45,757 bases of DNA, taken from contig DASYFT010000032.1 of the NCBI GenBank assembly GCA_036498265.1, positions 1-45,757 on the forward strand. The letters run 5' to 3'. This document shows, one piece after another, positions 15,984 to 24,199 of this stretch. Every line of letters begins with the position of its first letter. The stretch's first letter is position 1. Both the position numbers and the translations under genes were made by a program. The notes under the pieces were generated by a model, which worked only from the letters and a program-made list of their open reading frames with translations, was not told the DNA's origin and made no database searches. This stretch comes from Palsa-744 sp036498265 (lineage in GTDB: Bacteria > Actinomycetota > Thermoleophilia > Solirubrobacterales > Solirubrobacteraceae).

Positions 15984-18203
15984 ATGCGCCGCAGGGTCAC
16001 CTTCTCGCGGAACCTGACGCTGTCGCTCTCGCGGACCTGCCGCTGCTACTGCAAGTACTGCGCGTTCGCCACGCACGCGGCGCACCTGTACTCGCCCGAG
16101 GAAGTCGTGGAGACCCTGGACGGGGCTGCCCGGAGGCAGGTGAAGGAGCTGCTCGTGTTGACCGGCGAGCGCCCCGAGGTCAACCCGCAGGTCCGCGAAC
16201 GACTCCTCGGGTACGGCCACGAGGACTTCACCTCCTACGTCGCCTGGGTCTGCGAGCGCGCGCTCGAGCGTGGCCTTCTTCCCCACACGAACCTCGGGGT
16301 GCTCGCCCGCGAGGACCTGGCGAGGCTGCGCGAGGTGACCGCGTCCCAGGGGCTGATGCTCGAGTCGGTCTCGGAGCGGCTGATGGAGACGGTTCACGCG
16401 GGGTCGCCCACCAAGCACCCGGCCCGGCGCCTGGAGACGATCCGCGCGGCGGGGGAGCTTCGGATCCCGTTCACGAGCGGGATCCTCGTGGGCATCGGAG
16501 AGAGCGAGCAGGAGCGCATCGATTCCCTCGAGGCGCTCGCCGCCGTTCACGCCGAGCATGGCCACATCCAGGAGGTGATCCTGCAGAACTTCGTCCCGCA
16601 CCAGCGCTACTACGGTCGCGAGCCGGCGCAGATCGCAGACGCGGCGGCGCGCGAGTACTGGCGCACGGGCGTCTCCGAGGAGCGCCCTCAGCTGCCGCTG
16701 CCCGACTGGGCATGTCCGGTGAGCATCGAGGACATGAAGCGGCTGATCTCGCAGACGCGCCGGCTGATGCCAGACGTGGGCATCCAGATCCCGCCGAACC
16801 TGGCCGACTGGTGGGGGGAGCTGGTGGCCGCGGGCGCCACCGACCTTGGCGGCCTGAGCGCCAACGGCGATCACATCTCCCCGGAGCACCCGTTCCCCTC
16901 GCCGCACCAGGTGCGCAAGGAGCTTCAGCGCGACGGCTACGCGCTCACGGAGCGCCTGTGCGTCTACCCCCGCTACATCGACTCGGAGTGGGTCGCCCAG
17001 GGTGTGCTCGACACGATCAAGGTCAAGTACTGGAGCTTCATCCCGAGGCGCGGCTCCGGACGCACCGAGCCGCCGGCGCCGATCCGCCCCGACCTCGTCG
17101 CAAACGCGATCGATCGCGGCCGCGAGGGCCGGCGCCTGACGCCGGACGAGCTCACGGCGATGTTCGCCGAGACACGACCCGAGGCCATCGAGGAGATGCG
17201 CCGGGCGGCGGACGAGCTGCGAGCGGAGCTCGCCGGCGAGCAGGTCACCTTCGTCGTCAACCGCAACATCAACATCTCCAACGTGTGCACCGTCGGCTGC
17301 GCCTTCTGCGGCTTCGGCCAGGGCAAGCGCTCGCCGGACGCCTACGAGCACGACCAGGCCGACTTCGTGGCGCGGATCGGGGACGCGGTCGACTTCGGCG
17401 CCACGGAGCTGTGCATCCAGTCGGGCATCCACCCGGACTGGACGCTCGAGGACTACCTCGGCTGGCTGCGCCTGGCCAAGGCCACCGCGCCGCAGCTGCA
17501 CCTGCACGCCTACAGCGCGATGGAGATCGCGCACATGTGCGACATCTCGAGGCTCGCTCCGGCCGAGGTGTTCGCGCAGCTCAAGGAGGCGGGCCTCGGC
17601 TCCACCCCCGGCACCGCCGCGGAGGTGCTCCACGACGGCGTGCGCGAGCGCATCTCGCCGAACAAGCTGCCGGTGGCGCGCTGGGTGCAGATCATCCGCG
17701 CGAGCCACGAAGCCGGGCTGCGCTCGACGGCCACCGTGATGTTCGGGCACATCGAGGAGCCGTGGGAGCTGGCCGAGCACATGCGCGTCGTGCGCGAGCT
17801 GCAGGAAGCAACCGGCGGCATCACCGAGTTCGTGCCGCTGTCCTTCATCCCCTTCCAGACGCTGCTCGGGCGCACGCACGGCGTCGAGGAGATCTCGCGC
17901 GAGGAGAACCTCAAGCACACCGCCGCCTTCCGCCTGGCGCTCGGCCGCACGATCCCGAGCCTCCAGGCGTCGTGGGTCAAGATGGGGCTCGACGCCGCAA
18001 CCGAGTCGCTTCGCTGGGGCGTCAACGACCTCGGCGGGACGCTGATGGAGGAGTCGATCAGCCGCCTAGCCGGCAGCTACCACGGCACCAGGCTCGACCC
18101 CGGCCAGCTCGTCGCGGCGGCGCACGCGGCCGGCCGTCCCGCCGCCGAGCGGACCACGCTGTACGAGATCAGGCGCCGCTACGAGCTGCCGGTCGCCGCC
18201 TGA
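15984..18203 (+). CDS. fbiC: FO synthase, fused CofG-CofH radical SAM enzyme
   Basis: A 739-residue fusion of two radical S-adenosylmethionine modules, the usual actinobacterial form. The N-terminal CofG-like half has a CX3CX2C iron-sulfur cluster site at C19, C23 and C26. The C-terminal CofH-like half has a second at C435, C439 and C442 (CTVGCAFC). Together they make FO, the deazaflavin chromophore of coenzyme F420, from tyrosine and a pyrimidine precursor of flavin synthesis. Both catalytic clusters appear intact. The gene is 2.8 kb away from the rest of the F420 genes, separated by a PadR locus, and its end overlaps the convergent PadR gene by 25 bases. Confidence 0.96.
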   Translation: MRRRVTFSRNLTLSLSRTCRCYCKYCAFATHAAHLYSPEEVVETLDGAARRQVKELLVLTGERPEVNPQVRERLLGYGHEDFTSYVAWVCERALERGLLPHTNLGVLAREDLARLREVTASQGLMLESVSERLMETVHAGSPTKHPARRLETIRAAGELRIPFTSGILVGIGESEQERIDSLEALAAVHAEHGHIQEVILQNFVPHQRYYGREPAQIADAAAREYWRTGVSEERPQLPLPDWACPVSIEDMKRLISQTRRLMPDVGIQIPPNLADWWGELVAAGATDLGGLSANGDHISPEHPFPSPHQVRKELQRDGYALTERLCVYPRYIDSEWVAQGVLDTIKVKYWSFIPRRGSGRTEPPAPIRPDLVANAIDRGREGRRLTPDELTAMFAETRPEAIEEMRRAADELRAELAGEQVTFVVNRNINISNVCTVGCAFCGFGQGKRSPDAYEHDQADFVARIGDAVDFGATELCIQSGIHPDWTLEDYLGWLRLAKATAPQLHLHAYSAMEIAHMCDISRLAPAEVFAQLKEAGLGSTPGTAAEVLHDGVRERISPNKLPVARWVQIIRASHEAGLRSTATVMFGHIEEPWELAEHMRVVRELQEATGGITEFVPLSFIPFQTLLGRTHGVEEISREENLKHTAAFRLALGRTIPSLQASWVKMGLDAATESLRWGVNDLGGTLMEESISRLAGSYHGTRLDPGQLVAAAHAAGRPAAERTTLYEIRRRYELPVAA

Positions 18204-18721
18204 GACTCGAGGAAGCGCTCCATCGCCTCGAGCAGCATCCGGTTGTAGGCGACACCGACCTGCAGGCTGGCCCGTACGCCGTCCCAGGCGGGATCGTCTC
18301 CGCTGACGGCCTCGAGATATCCTTCGAGCTCGGCGAGCTTGGCCCGATGCCAGTCGCAGCGCGCCCTGAAGATGGGCAGGGGGTCGGCGCCGGCGAAGAT
18401 CTTCAGCACGCCTTCCTCGCGCAGTTGGGGAGGGCTCAGCTCCGGGGAGGCCCTCCAGCGCTCGAGCGCGCTGCGCCCCTCGTCGGTCAGCGAGTAGATC
18501 TTGCGCCGGCGGCCACCGGCCTCCTGCTGCTCCGAGAGGAAGCCGCCCTCGGCCAGCCGCGTCGGCTCGGCGTAGAAGGTCGTGTGCGGGACCATCCAGA
18601 AGTTCGCGATCGAGCGCTCGAGCGCCTGCTTGAGGTCGTACGGCGTGGACGGCCCCAGCAGCTCGATCAGCGTCAGCACGGCGAACGACGTGCCGGTCAG
18701 GCGGGTGCCGTTCTCGCTCAT
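18179..18721 (-). CDS. PadR-family transcriptional regulator
   Basis: A 180-residue PadR protein. The winged-helix domain contains TSFAVLTLIELLGPSTPYDLKQ, an ANFWMVPHTTFYAEPTRLAEGGFL recognition region and the wing RRRKIYSLTDEG; the second half is the helical PadR C-terminal domain (vinyl-type) that forms dimers, ending with a helix EAMERFLES. I use the ATG at 18721; a TTG at 18757 in frame is possible but has no ribosome site. PadR proteins bind small aromatic or hydrophobic ligands and repress neighbours. The palindrome at 18762 and the divergent oxidoreductase gene make an autoregulated local switch likely. Confidence 0.88.
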   Translation of the reverse strand: MSENGTRLTGTSFAVLTLIELLGPSTPYDLKQALERSIANFWMVPHTTFYAEPTRLAEGGFLSEQQEAGGRRRKIYSLTDEGRSALERWRASPELSPPQLREEGVLKIFAGADPLPIFRARCDWHRAKLAELEGYLEAVSGDDPAWDGVRASLQVGVAYNRMLLEAMERFLESQAATGSS

Positions 18722-18761
18722 CGGCGTGGGGCGGAGGGGTTGACGTTCATAGTTCAATCTG

Positions 18762-18782
18762 TATAGTACCGTTCGTACTATA
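18762..18782. promoter_or_regulatory. Perfect palindromic operator between padR and the oxidoreductase gene
   Basis: TATAGTAC (18762-18769) and GTACTATA (18775-18782) are exact inverse copies around the 5-nt centre CGTTC. The site is AT-rich in very GC-rich DNA, contains TATACA and TACTAT elements usable as -10 boxes on either strand, and lies 41 bp upstream of the padR ATG and 55 bp upstream of the divergent gene. It is the obvious target for the PadR dimer. Confidence 0.75.
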
Positions 18783-18837
18783 GCCGCGACGAGCCTCGCG
18801 ACCCAGCGACCTGGCGCCAGACGCCGGAGGTGAGCAG

Positions 18838-20169
18838 ATGAGCCACGCGAAAGTCAACGGCAATTCGACCGCCGGTCGAGACTACGATGCTGTGGTGGTG
18901 GGGGCGAGCCTCGCCGGCTGCGCGTCGGCGATCCTGCTGGGCCGCGCGGGTGCGCGCGTGGCGCTCGTCGAGCAGCGCCCCGACCCCGGCGCCTACAAGA
19001 AGATCTGCTCGCACTACATCCAGTCCTCGGCCGTGGCGAGCCTCGAGCGCCTCGGCCTGCTCGAGCCGATCATGCAGGCGGGCGCCGTGCGCTCGCGCGT
19101 GCGACTGAACACCCCGTGGGGTCGCATCGACCCGCCGGCCGAGAGCTCGGTGGCGAGCGGCGTGAACCTGCGGCGGGAGGTGCTCGACCCGCTGATCCGC
19201 GGGGTCGCGGCGGACACACCGGGCGTCGATCTGATCCTCGGCCACACCGTGCACGAGCTGCTTCGCGAAGGCGCTGTCTTCTGCGGCGCGCTCGCACGCG
19301 ACACCGGCGGCGGGGAGCTGCGGCTGCGCAGCCGGCTGCTCGTCGGAGCCGACGGGCGCGGATCGCGCGTGGCCAAGCTCGCCGGCGTCCCGACCAAGAC
19401 CGTCCGTCACGGGCGCGTCGCCTACGGCGGCTACTTCGAGGGACCGCCGCCGGAGGGATCTCCCGATGCCTCCTTCTGGCTGCTCGATCCCGACATGGCT
19501 GCGGCCTTCCCCACGGACGGCGGTCTCACCTTCTATGCGGCGATGCCGGTCAAGGAGCACGCCGCCGCCTTCCGCGAGGACCCCGGCAACGCGCTCGTCG
19601 AGATGCTCGACGCCCTACCGGACGGGCCGCCGATCAGCGCATCGCGGATCGTCCAGCCGCCCCAGGGCAAGCTCGACATGACCAATGTCGCCAACGCTCC
19701 CTCCGCCCCCGGCCTCGCGCTCGTCGGCGATGCGGCGCTCGCCATAGACCCGCTGTGGGGCGTCGGCTGCGGTTGGGCGCTGCAGTCGGCGGGCTGGCTG
19801 GCGGACAGCGTGGTGCCGGCCCTTCGCGGCTCGGAGCCGCTGCCTGCGGGACTGAAGCGCTACCGCCGAGCCCATTCGCGGGCGCTTCGCGGGCACGCGA
19901 TGACGATGTACGACTACGCCGGCGGACGCAGGTTCAACCCCGGCGAGCGCTTCCTGTTCTCGACCGCAACCTACGACGAACGGACGGCTGCCGTGATCGA
20001 GGCATTCGGCTCGCGCAACATCGGCCCGCTGGCGATGCTGGCGCGCGGCATCCCGCTCGCCACGATGGCGCGCGCACGACGCTCGCTCTCCCGCCGGGGC
20101 AGCGCTCGCTCCGATGCCGCCCCGATGTCGACCGCCGCGCCCGGCCGCTCGGCGCGTCCGGCCCGATGA
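18838..20169 (+). CDS. FAD-dependent oxidoreductase, geranylgeranyl-reductase-like
   Basis: A 443-residue group-A-type flavoprotein. The N-terminal Rossmann motif VVVGASLAGCASAILLG with ending VALVEQRP binds the ADP part of FAD; LVGADGRGSRVAKLAG is the DG motif, and ALVGDAALAIDPLWGVG the second FAD-binding GD motif. This family includes geranylgeranyl reductases that saturate isoprenoid side chains and aromatic hydroxylases. Substrate is unknown. The last 40 residues are Arg/Ser/Pro-rich and likely disordered. It overlaps the following hydrolase gene by ATGA, and is expected to be controlled from the palindrome at 18762. Confidence 0.85.
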   Translation: MSHAKVNGNSTAGRDYDAVVVGASLAGCASAILLGRAGARVALVEQRPDPGAYKKICSHYIQSSAVASLERLGLLEPIMQAGAVRSRVRLNTPWGRIDPPAESSVASGVNLRREVLDPLIRGVAADTPGVDLILGHTVHELLREGAVFCGALARDTGGGELRLRSRLLVGADGRGSRVAKLAGVPTKTVRHGRVAYGGYFEGPPPEGSPDASFWLLDPDMAAAFPTDGGLTFYAAMPVKEHAAAFREDPGNALVEMLDALPDGPPISASRIVQPPQGKLDMTNVANAPSAPGLALVGDAALAIDPLWGVGCGWALQSAGWLADSVVPALRGSEPLPAGLKRYRRAHSRALRGHAMTMYDYAGGRRFNPGERFLFSTATYDERTAAVIEAFGSRNIGPLAMLARGIPLATMARARRSLSRRGSARSDAAPMSTAAPGRSARPAR

Positions 20170-21023
20170 GCCCGGTCCGGCGCAGCGAGCTGCGCCTCGC
20201 AGGCACGAGCTCGCCGCTGATCGAATCAGGCCCCGCGCGGGACGGCGAGGCGGTCGTGTTCGTGCACGGCAACCCCGGGTCATCGAGCGACTGGACCGCG
20301 CTCGTGGAGGCGGCCGGCGAGCTGGGCAGGGCCGTCGCGCTCGACATGCCCGGGTTCGGCAGAGCGGCGGCGCCTCCCGGGTTCGGCTACGAGGTGTCCT
20401 CCTACGCGGAGTTCCTCGGCAAGGCGCTGGACGAGCTGGGGGTCGAGCGCGCGCATCTGGTGCTGCACGACTTCGGAGGCCCGTTCGGCCTGCTCTGGGG
20501 CCTTCAGCATCCGCAGTCGTGGGCCAGCGTGGTGCTGATCAATGTCGGGATCATGCCCGGCTACACCTGGCACTCGATGGCGAAACGCTGGCGCACCCCG
20601 GTGCTGGGCGAGCTCGTGCAGGCATGGATACCGCGAGCCGCGTGGCGGCGGACGATGCAGAAGTCCACCCCGCGCGGGCTGCCGCCCGAGTTCGTGGACA
20701 AGATGTACGACGACTACGACCGCGGGACGCGGAGGACCGTCCTGAAGCTCTACCGCGCCACCCCCGATCCCGGGGAGACGGCGGCGGAGGTGGGGGCCGC
20801 GATCGCCGCGCTGAACAAGCCGGCGCTCGTCGTCTGGGGGGCCGCCGACCCCTTCATCAGCGTGGACTACGCCGCGCGGCAGTCGGAGTTCTTCGACGTG
20901 CAGGACACCGTGATCCTCGAGGACAGCGGCCACTGGCCGTTCCAGGACGACCCCGAGCGGGTGCGCGAGGCCGTCGTGCCGTTCCTGCGCAGGCAGCTGG
21001 CAGGCCGCGTGGCGGAGGCCTAG
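20166..21023 (+). CDS. Alpha/beta hydrolase, dehalogenase/epoxide-hydrolase-like
   Basis: A 285-residue alpha/beta hydrolase. The oxyanion motif HGNPGSS is near residue 38. The nucleophile is Asp, not Ser, in VLHDFGGPFGLLWG (about residue 101), as in haloalkane dehalogenases and epoxide hydrolases. Candidate acid is the Asp in WGAADPF and the base His is in SGHWPFQDDPE. The Asp nucleophile excludes a simple esterase. It is translationally coupled to the flavin oxidoreductase; an epoxide or halide product of that enzyme could be its substrate (inference). Its TAG stop shares CTAG with the convergent cofE stop codon. Confidence 0.85.
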   Translation: MSPVRRSELRLAGTSSPLIESGPARDGEAVVFVHGNPGSSSDWTALVEAAGELGRAVALDMPGFGRAAAPPGFGYEVSSYAEFLGKALDELGVERAHLVLHDFGGPFGLLWGLQHPQSWASVVLINVGIMPGYTWHSMAKRWRTPVLGELVQAWIPRAAWRRTMQKSTPRGLPPEFVDKMYDDYDRGTRRTVLKLYRATPDPGETAAEVGAAIAALNKPALVVWGAADPFISVDYAARQSEFFDVQDTVILEDSGHWPFQDDPERVREAVVPFLRRQLAGRVAEA

Positions 21024-21829
21024 CGGAAGAGGTCCTCGCCGGTCGGCCGCACGAGCGCGGCGGCGCCGGGCCCGTCGTCGTCGCTTACAAAGCGCTCGAG
21101 CCCCTCGATCAGCACGACGGGCTCGCGGGAGTCCTTGCTGCGCGCGAGGTCAGCGGCCGCGGCGGCGGCGTCGGCGACCGCCGGCCAGGTGGCCCTGAGC
21201 CGCAGGCCGGTGGCGTCGGTGCGTCCGCGCCAGTCGTCGAGCGGCTGCATGCCCGCGAGACCGATCGCGACGTCCATCTGGCCGTGACGCCAGGCGCGCC
21301 CGAAGCTGTCGCTGATGAGGACCGCCGGGGGCGGCATCTCCTCGGGCCGGGCTCGCGCGGGCGGCCGGCCGCCGTCCAGCTCACGCAGGCGCGCGCGGAT
21401 GCGCCGCGCCGAGGCGTCCGGGTCGCGGGGCAGCACGATGACGGTGTCGGGCGAGGAGGCGTTCGACACGTCGACCCCGGCGTTCGCGCAGACGAGGCCG
21501 TGGCGGGTGCGGCAGATGAGCACGCCGCGCCCCGCCCGCACGACCTCGGCGGACTCGTCGAGCACGACCTGGATCACGCGCGGGTCGCGCTCCTCGCCGG
21601 CTGCGGCTTCGAGGCCGGCCGCGAGCTCCCGCGCACGCTCGCTCACCTCGACGCCGTCGAGCGCAACCACCGCGCCCTCCGCCTTTGACACGACGGTGTG
21701 CGCGATCGCCACCACAGCTCCGCCGGGCAGGCGCCGGCCGTCGAGCGCGGCCGTGATCAGCGCTGCCAGATCGTCCCCGGCGCGCACCTCCGGGAGGCCG
21801 CCGAGGGCGCGTGCGCTGACGTCGGCCAC
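21020..21829 (-). CDS. cofE: F420-0:gamma-glutamyl ligase
   Basis: A 269-residue stand-alone CofE domain. Recognisable are the AHTVVSKAEGAVV segment near residue 43, VCANAGVDVSNAS, SDSFGRAWRHGQMDVAIGLAG and the terminal RPTGEDLF. The enzyme adds glutamates to the F420 side chain using GTP. In mycobacteria CofE is fused to a C-terminal nitroreductase-like domain (FbiB); here that domain is absent. The start is a GTG at 21829, 12 nt after the cofC stop. It is last in the operon npdG-cofD-cofC-cofE. Confidence 0.92.
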   Translation of the reverse strand: MADVSARALGGLPEVRAGDDLAALITAALDGRRLPGGAVVAIAHTVVSKAEGAVVALDGVEVSERARELAAGLEAAAGEERDPRVIQVVLDESAEVVRAGRGVLICRTRHGLVCANAGVDVSNASSPDTVIVLPRDPDASARRIRARLRELDGGRPPARARPEEMPPPAVLISDSFGRAWRHGQMDVAIGLAGMQPLDDWRGRTDATGLRLRATWPAVADAAAAAADLARSKDSREPVVLIEGLERFVSDDDGPGAAALVRPTGEDLFR

Positions 21830-21841
21830 GAGCGCGCCGAC

Positions 21842-22531
21842 TCAGGCTGGAGCGGTGAGGGAGACGGCGTTCGGGCTTGCCGGCAGGCCGAGCACGGCGC
21901 GCGTCCGCGGGGCGCGGGGGCCCTGGGCCGCAAGCCGCTCGCGCAGGACCTCGAGATCGGCACCGGTGTCGATGTCCAGCAGGAGCGAGGGCAGCTGCTC
22001 GACACGACAGGGGACGCCCGCTGCGCGTGCGAGCGCGAGGTGGCGCGCGCAGCTGTCCGGCCCGAAGGCGGGCGGGATCGCGTCGGGAGGGCACAGCAGC
22101 AGGCCGTTCGTGCCGGTGCCATGACGGTCGGGCAGGATCACGACCTCCGTCTCGCTCGCCGCCGGAGAGCCGGCCAGCAGGCGCTCGAGCTCGGCCGGAT
22201 CCAGTCCGGGGCAGTCCCCCGGCACGCAGAGGACGCGCTCGAGCCCCCGATCGAGGGCGTGCCGCACGCCCAGCTCGACCGCGGCCGGCTGCCCGCTCTC
22301 GGTCTCGTCCTCGATGACGTGCGCGCCCATCTCCCGTGCGGCGCCCGCGAGCATCCGCTCGCGGGTGACGACGATGGTCGAGTCGATCCCGCTGGTCTCC
22401 GCCAGGGCCTGCAGTACGTCGGTGACCATTGCGCGCGCAAGCGCGATCCGGACTCCGTCGGCGACGCTCGCCCCGAGCCGCTGCTTGGCGAGCTCGAAGC
22501 GCTTGACGGGTAGCACCGCAGCGGTCCGCAT
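21842..22531 (-). CDS. cofC: Phosphoenolpyruvate/2-phospholactate guanylyltransferase
   Basis: A 229-residue nucleotidyltransferase of the CofC/FbiD family: VLPVKRFELAKQRLG at the N-terminus (nucleotide-binding loop), ERVLCVPGDCPGLDP, DRHGTGTNGLLL and DIDTGADLEVL. It activates a three-carbon phosphoacid as a GDP conjugate that CofD then attaches to FO; in actinobacteria phosphoenolpyruvate is the likely substrate. A TACGCT box at 22543-22538 lies 6 nt before the ATG, so an internal promoter between cofD and cofC is possible. The C-terminal 25 residues extend beyond the usual domain end. Confidence 0.93.
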   Translation of the reverse strand: MRTAAVLPVKRFELAKQRLGASVADGVRIALARAMVTDVLQALAETSGIDSTIVVTRERMLAGAAREMGAHVIEDETESGQPAAVELGVRHALDRGLERVLCVPGDCPGLDPAELERLLAGSPAASETEVVILPDRHGTGTNGLLLCPPDAIPPAFGPDSCARHLALARAAGVPCRVEQLPSLLLDIDTGADLEVLRERLAAQGPRAPRTRAVLGLPASPNAVSLTAPA

Positions 22532-22546
22532 GGCAAGAGCGTAGTG

Positions 22547-23482
22547 CTAGCCGCCGAGCGCTTCGGCGAAGGACAGCGTCTGCTCGGCCACGCGCGCCCG
22601 GGCCGCGGCGTCGTCCATGCGGGTGTCGATCCGCGAGACGGGGAGACGCCCGACGCTCTCGTCGGTCACGATCCCGTCGAGCAGCTCGCCGTAGAAGCCG
22701 GCGATCCCGTCGGCGCTCAGCTCGAGCGCGGCGAAGCTCATGAACGCCTCCGTGGGACCCTTGAGGACCTCGCCGGCGACGATCGGGCTGACCGCGACGA
22801 CGGGGGCAGGGGAGTCCACCAGCGCCTCGCGGAGCCCGGGCAGCGCCAGGATCGGTCCGAGCGAGGCGAGCGGGTTCGACGGCCCCAGCACGATCGCGCG
22901 CGCGGAGGCGATGGCGTCCAGGACGGCGGGGCTCGGAGCGGCCTGCTCGGCGCCGCGGTACTCGAGGCCCTCCAGCACGCCGGCCGCCCGCTCGCGGATC
23001 ATGTACTCCTGGAAGCCGAGCCAGCCGGCCGAGCCGGTGCGGACCCACGTGCGCACGGGGTCATCGCTCATCGGCAGCACACGCGCGCGCACGCCGAGCG
23101 CGCCGTTCAGCCGCGCGAGCGCCTCGGTGGGGGAGAGGCCGGCGGCGAGCATCCGCGCCCGCTCGATGCACCACGCGAGATCGCGATCGCCGAGGTTGAA
23201 CCAGACGTCGACCCCCAGCCGGCGAAGAGCTCCCATCACCTCGAAGCTGTCGCCGTCGAGGCCCCAGCCGCGCGGGTCGATCTCGTCGGCGAGCCAGAAG
23301 GAGACGAGGTCCGGGTCCGGTGAGACGTGGGCGCCGTAGATCTCGATGTCATCGCCGGTGTTGGCGATCACCGCGAGCCGCTCGGGCCCCACCACGTCGG
23401 CCATGCCCCGCGCCAGCTTGGCTCCGCCGGTTCCGCCGGCGAGCACGACCACCTCGGCGTCCGGCGCTGCCGGTCCGCTCAC
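22547..23482 (-). CDS. cofD: 2-phospho-lactate (phosphoenolpyruvyl) transferase of F420 biosynthesis
   Basis: A 311-residue CofD/FbiA protein. It opens with VVVLAGGTGGAKLARG (about residue 12), followed by VIANTGDDIEIYGAHVSPD, the WFNLGDRDLAW segment and LGPSNPLASLGPIL. It transfers the activated three-carbon unit onto FO to give (dehydro-)F420-0. The start GTG at 23482 overlaps the npdG stop as GTGA. Longer readings beyond 23482 overlap npdG and have no support. All expected motifs are present. Confidence 0.95.
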   Translation of the reverse strand: MSGPAAPDAEVVVLAGGTGGAKLARGMADVVGPERLAVIANTGDDIEIYGAHVSPDPDLVSFWLADEIDPRGWGLDGDSFEVMGALRRLGVDVWFNLGDRDLAWCIERARMLAAGLSPTEALARLNGALGVRARVLPMSDDPVRTWVRTGSAGWLGFQEYMIRERAAGVLEGLEYRGAEQAAPSPAVLDAIASARAIVLGPSNPLASLGPILALPGLREALVDSPAPVVAVSPIVAGEVLKGPTEAFMSFAALELSADGIAGFYGELLDGIVTDESVGRLPVSRIDTRMDDAAARARVAEQTLSFAEALGG

Positions 23483-24174
23483 TCCCACAGCTGATCGGGA
23501 AGGCTCGTCAGCCGGACGCCCGCGTGCGCCTTGTAGCGGGCGTTCACCGAGATCAGCATTGCGGTCAGAGACTCGGTGATCCGCGCCATCTCGAGGCGGC
23601 CGCAGTCCACGCAGCGAAGGCCATCGATCTGCTCGATCAGTGCCGCCGCCTCGACCTTGTCGGCCGGCATGTCGCCGCAGACGAGCACGTCCTGCTCGAG
23701 CGGATGCTCGAGGTCGCTGAGCGAGGCCGCGCTGATGGTGTGCAGGGCCGAGACGACCCGCACCCCGCTGGGCACCATCTCGGCGGTCTGCTGGGCGGCG
23801 GAGCCCTGCCACACGCCGAGCATCCTGGTGGCCTTGCCGCTGACCGCCGCGGCCAGCGGGACGGTGGCGTCGATCACGAGCTGACCCGGCCGCCAGGCGG
23901 CCCTCAGGTTGTTGAGCGTCTCGGACTGGTTGCGAAACGGGACGCTCAGGATGACCGTCGCGGCGGCGCCGACGGCGCCCGCATTGTCGTAGGCCGAGAA
24001 CTCGCCCTCGGGCGCCACGAAGGCGGCCCGCTCGACGGTTTCCTCGGCGCGAAGCCGGTCGCGCGAGCCGATCGCGATCGGCACGCCGACGCGGCCCAGC
24101 CTGATGGCGAGTCCGAACCCGAGCGCACCCGACGCGCCGATGACAGCTACCGGATCGGGAGGCGACGGGGCCAC
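23479..24174 (-). CDS. npdG: F420-dependent NADP reductase
   Basis: A 231-residue protein with an N-terminal NADP-binding Rossmann fold: AVIGASGALGFGLAIRLG, then IAIGSRDRLRAEETVE, where the Arg after Ser indicates preference for NADP. It resembles F420H2:NADP oxidoreductases (Fno/NpdG): FSAYDNAGAVGAAATVILSV, the VSALHTISA segment and the terminal helix ending SLPDQLWE. It exchanges electrons between F420 and NADP and heads the operon. The start is GTG at 24174, with TATACT at 24189-24184 as its -10, giving a near-leaderless mRNA. Confidence 0.9.
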   Translation of the reverse strand: MAPSPPDPVAVIGASGALGFGLAIRLGRVGVPIAIGSRDRLRAEETVERAAFVAPEGEFSAYDNAGAVGAAATVILSVPFRNQSETLNNLRAAWRPGQLVIDATVPLAAAVSGKATRMLGVWQGSAAQQTAEMVPSGVRVVSALHTISAASLSDLEHPLEQDVLVCGDMPADKVEAAALIEQIDGLRCVDCGRLEMARITESLTAMLISVNARYKAHAGVRLTSLPDQLWE

Positions 24175-24183
24175 GGCGGCCGA

Positions 24184-24190
24184 GTATAGG
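24184..24190. promoter_or_regulatory. Shared -10 region of divergent npdG and HMG-CoA lyase genes
   Basis: On the minus strand TATACT (24189-24184) stands 9 nt before the npdG GTG. On the plus strand TATAGG (24185-24190) stands 9 nt before the ATG at 24200. The only 25 bp between the two start codons leave no room for separate promoters, so the two transcription units must share or compete for this element. Confidence 0.5.
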
Positions 24191-24199
24191 CTGCGACCG

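Noticed and set aside
15969..17918. Long open frame opposite fbiC (about 650 residues)
   Set aside because: Antisense of both radical SAM halves, with Arg/Leu/Val-rich low-information sequence.
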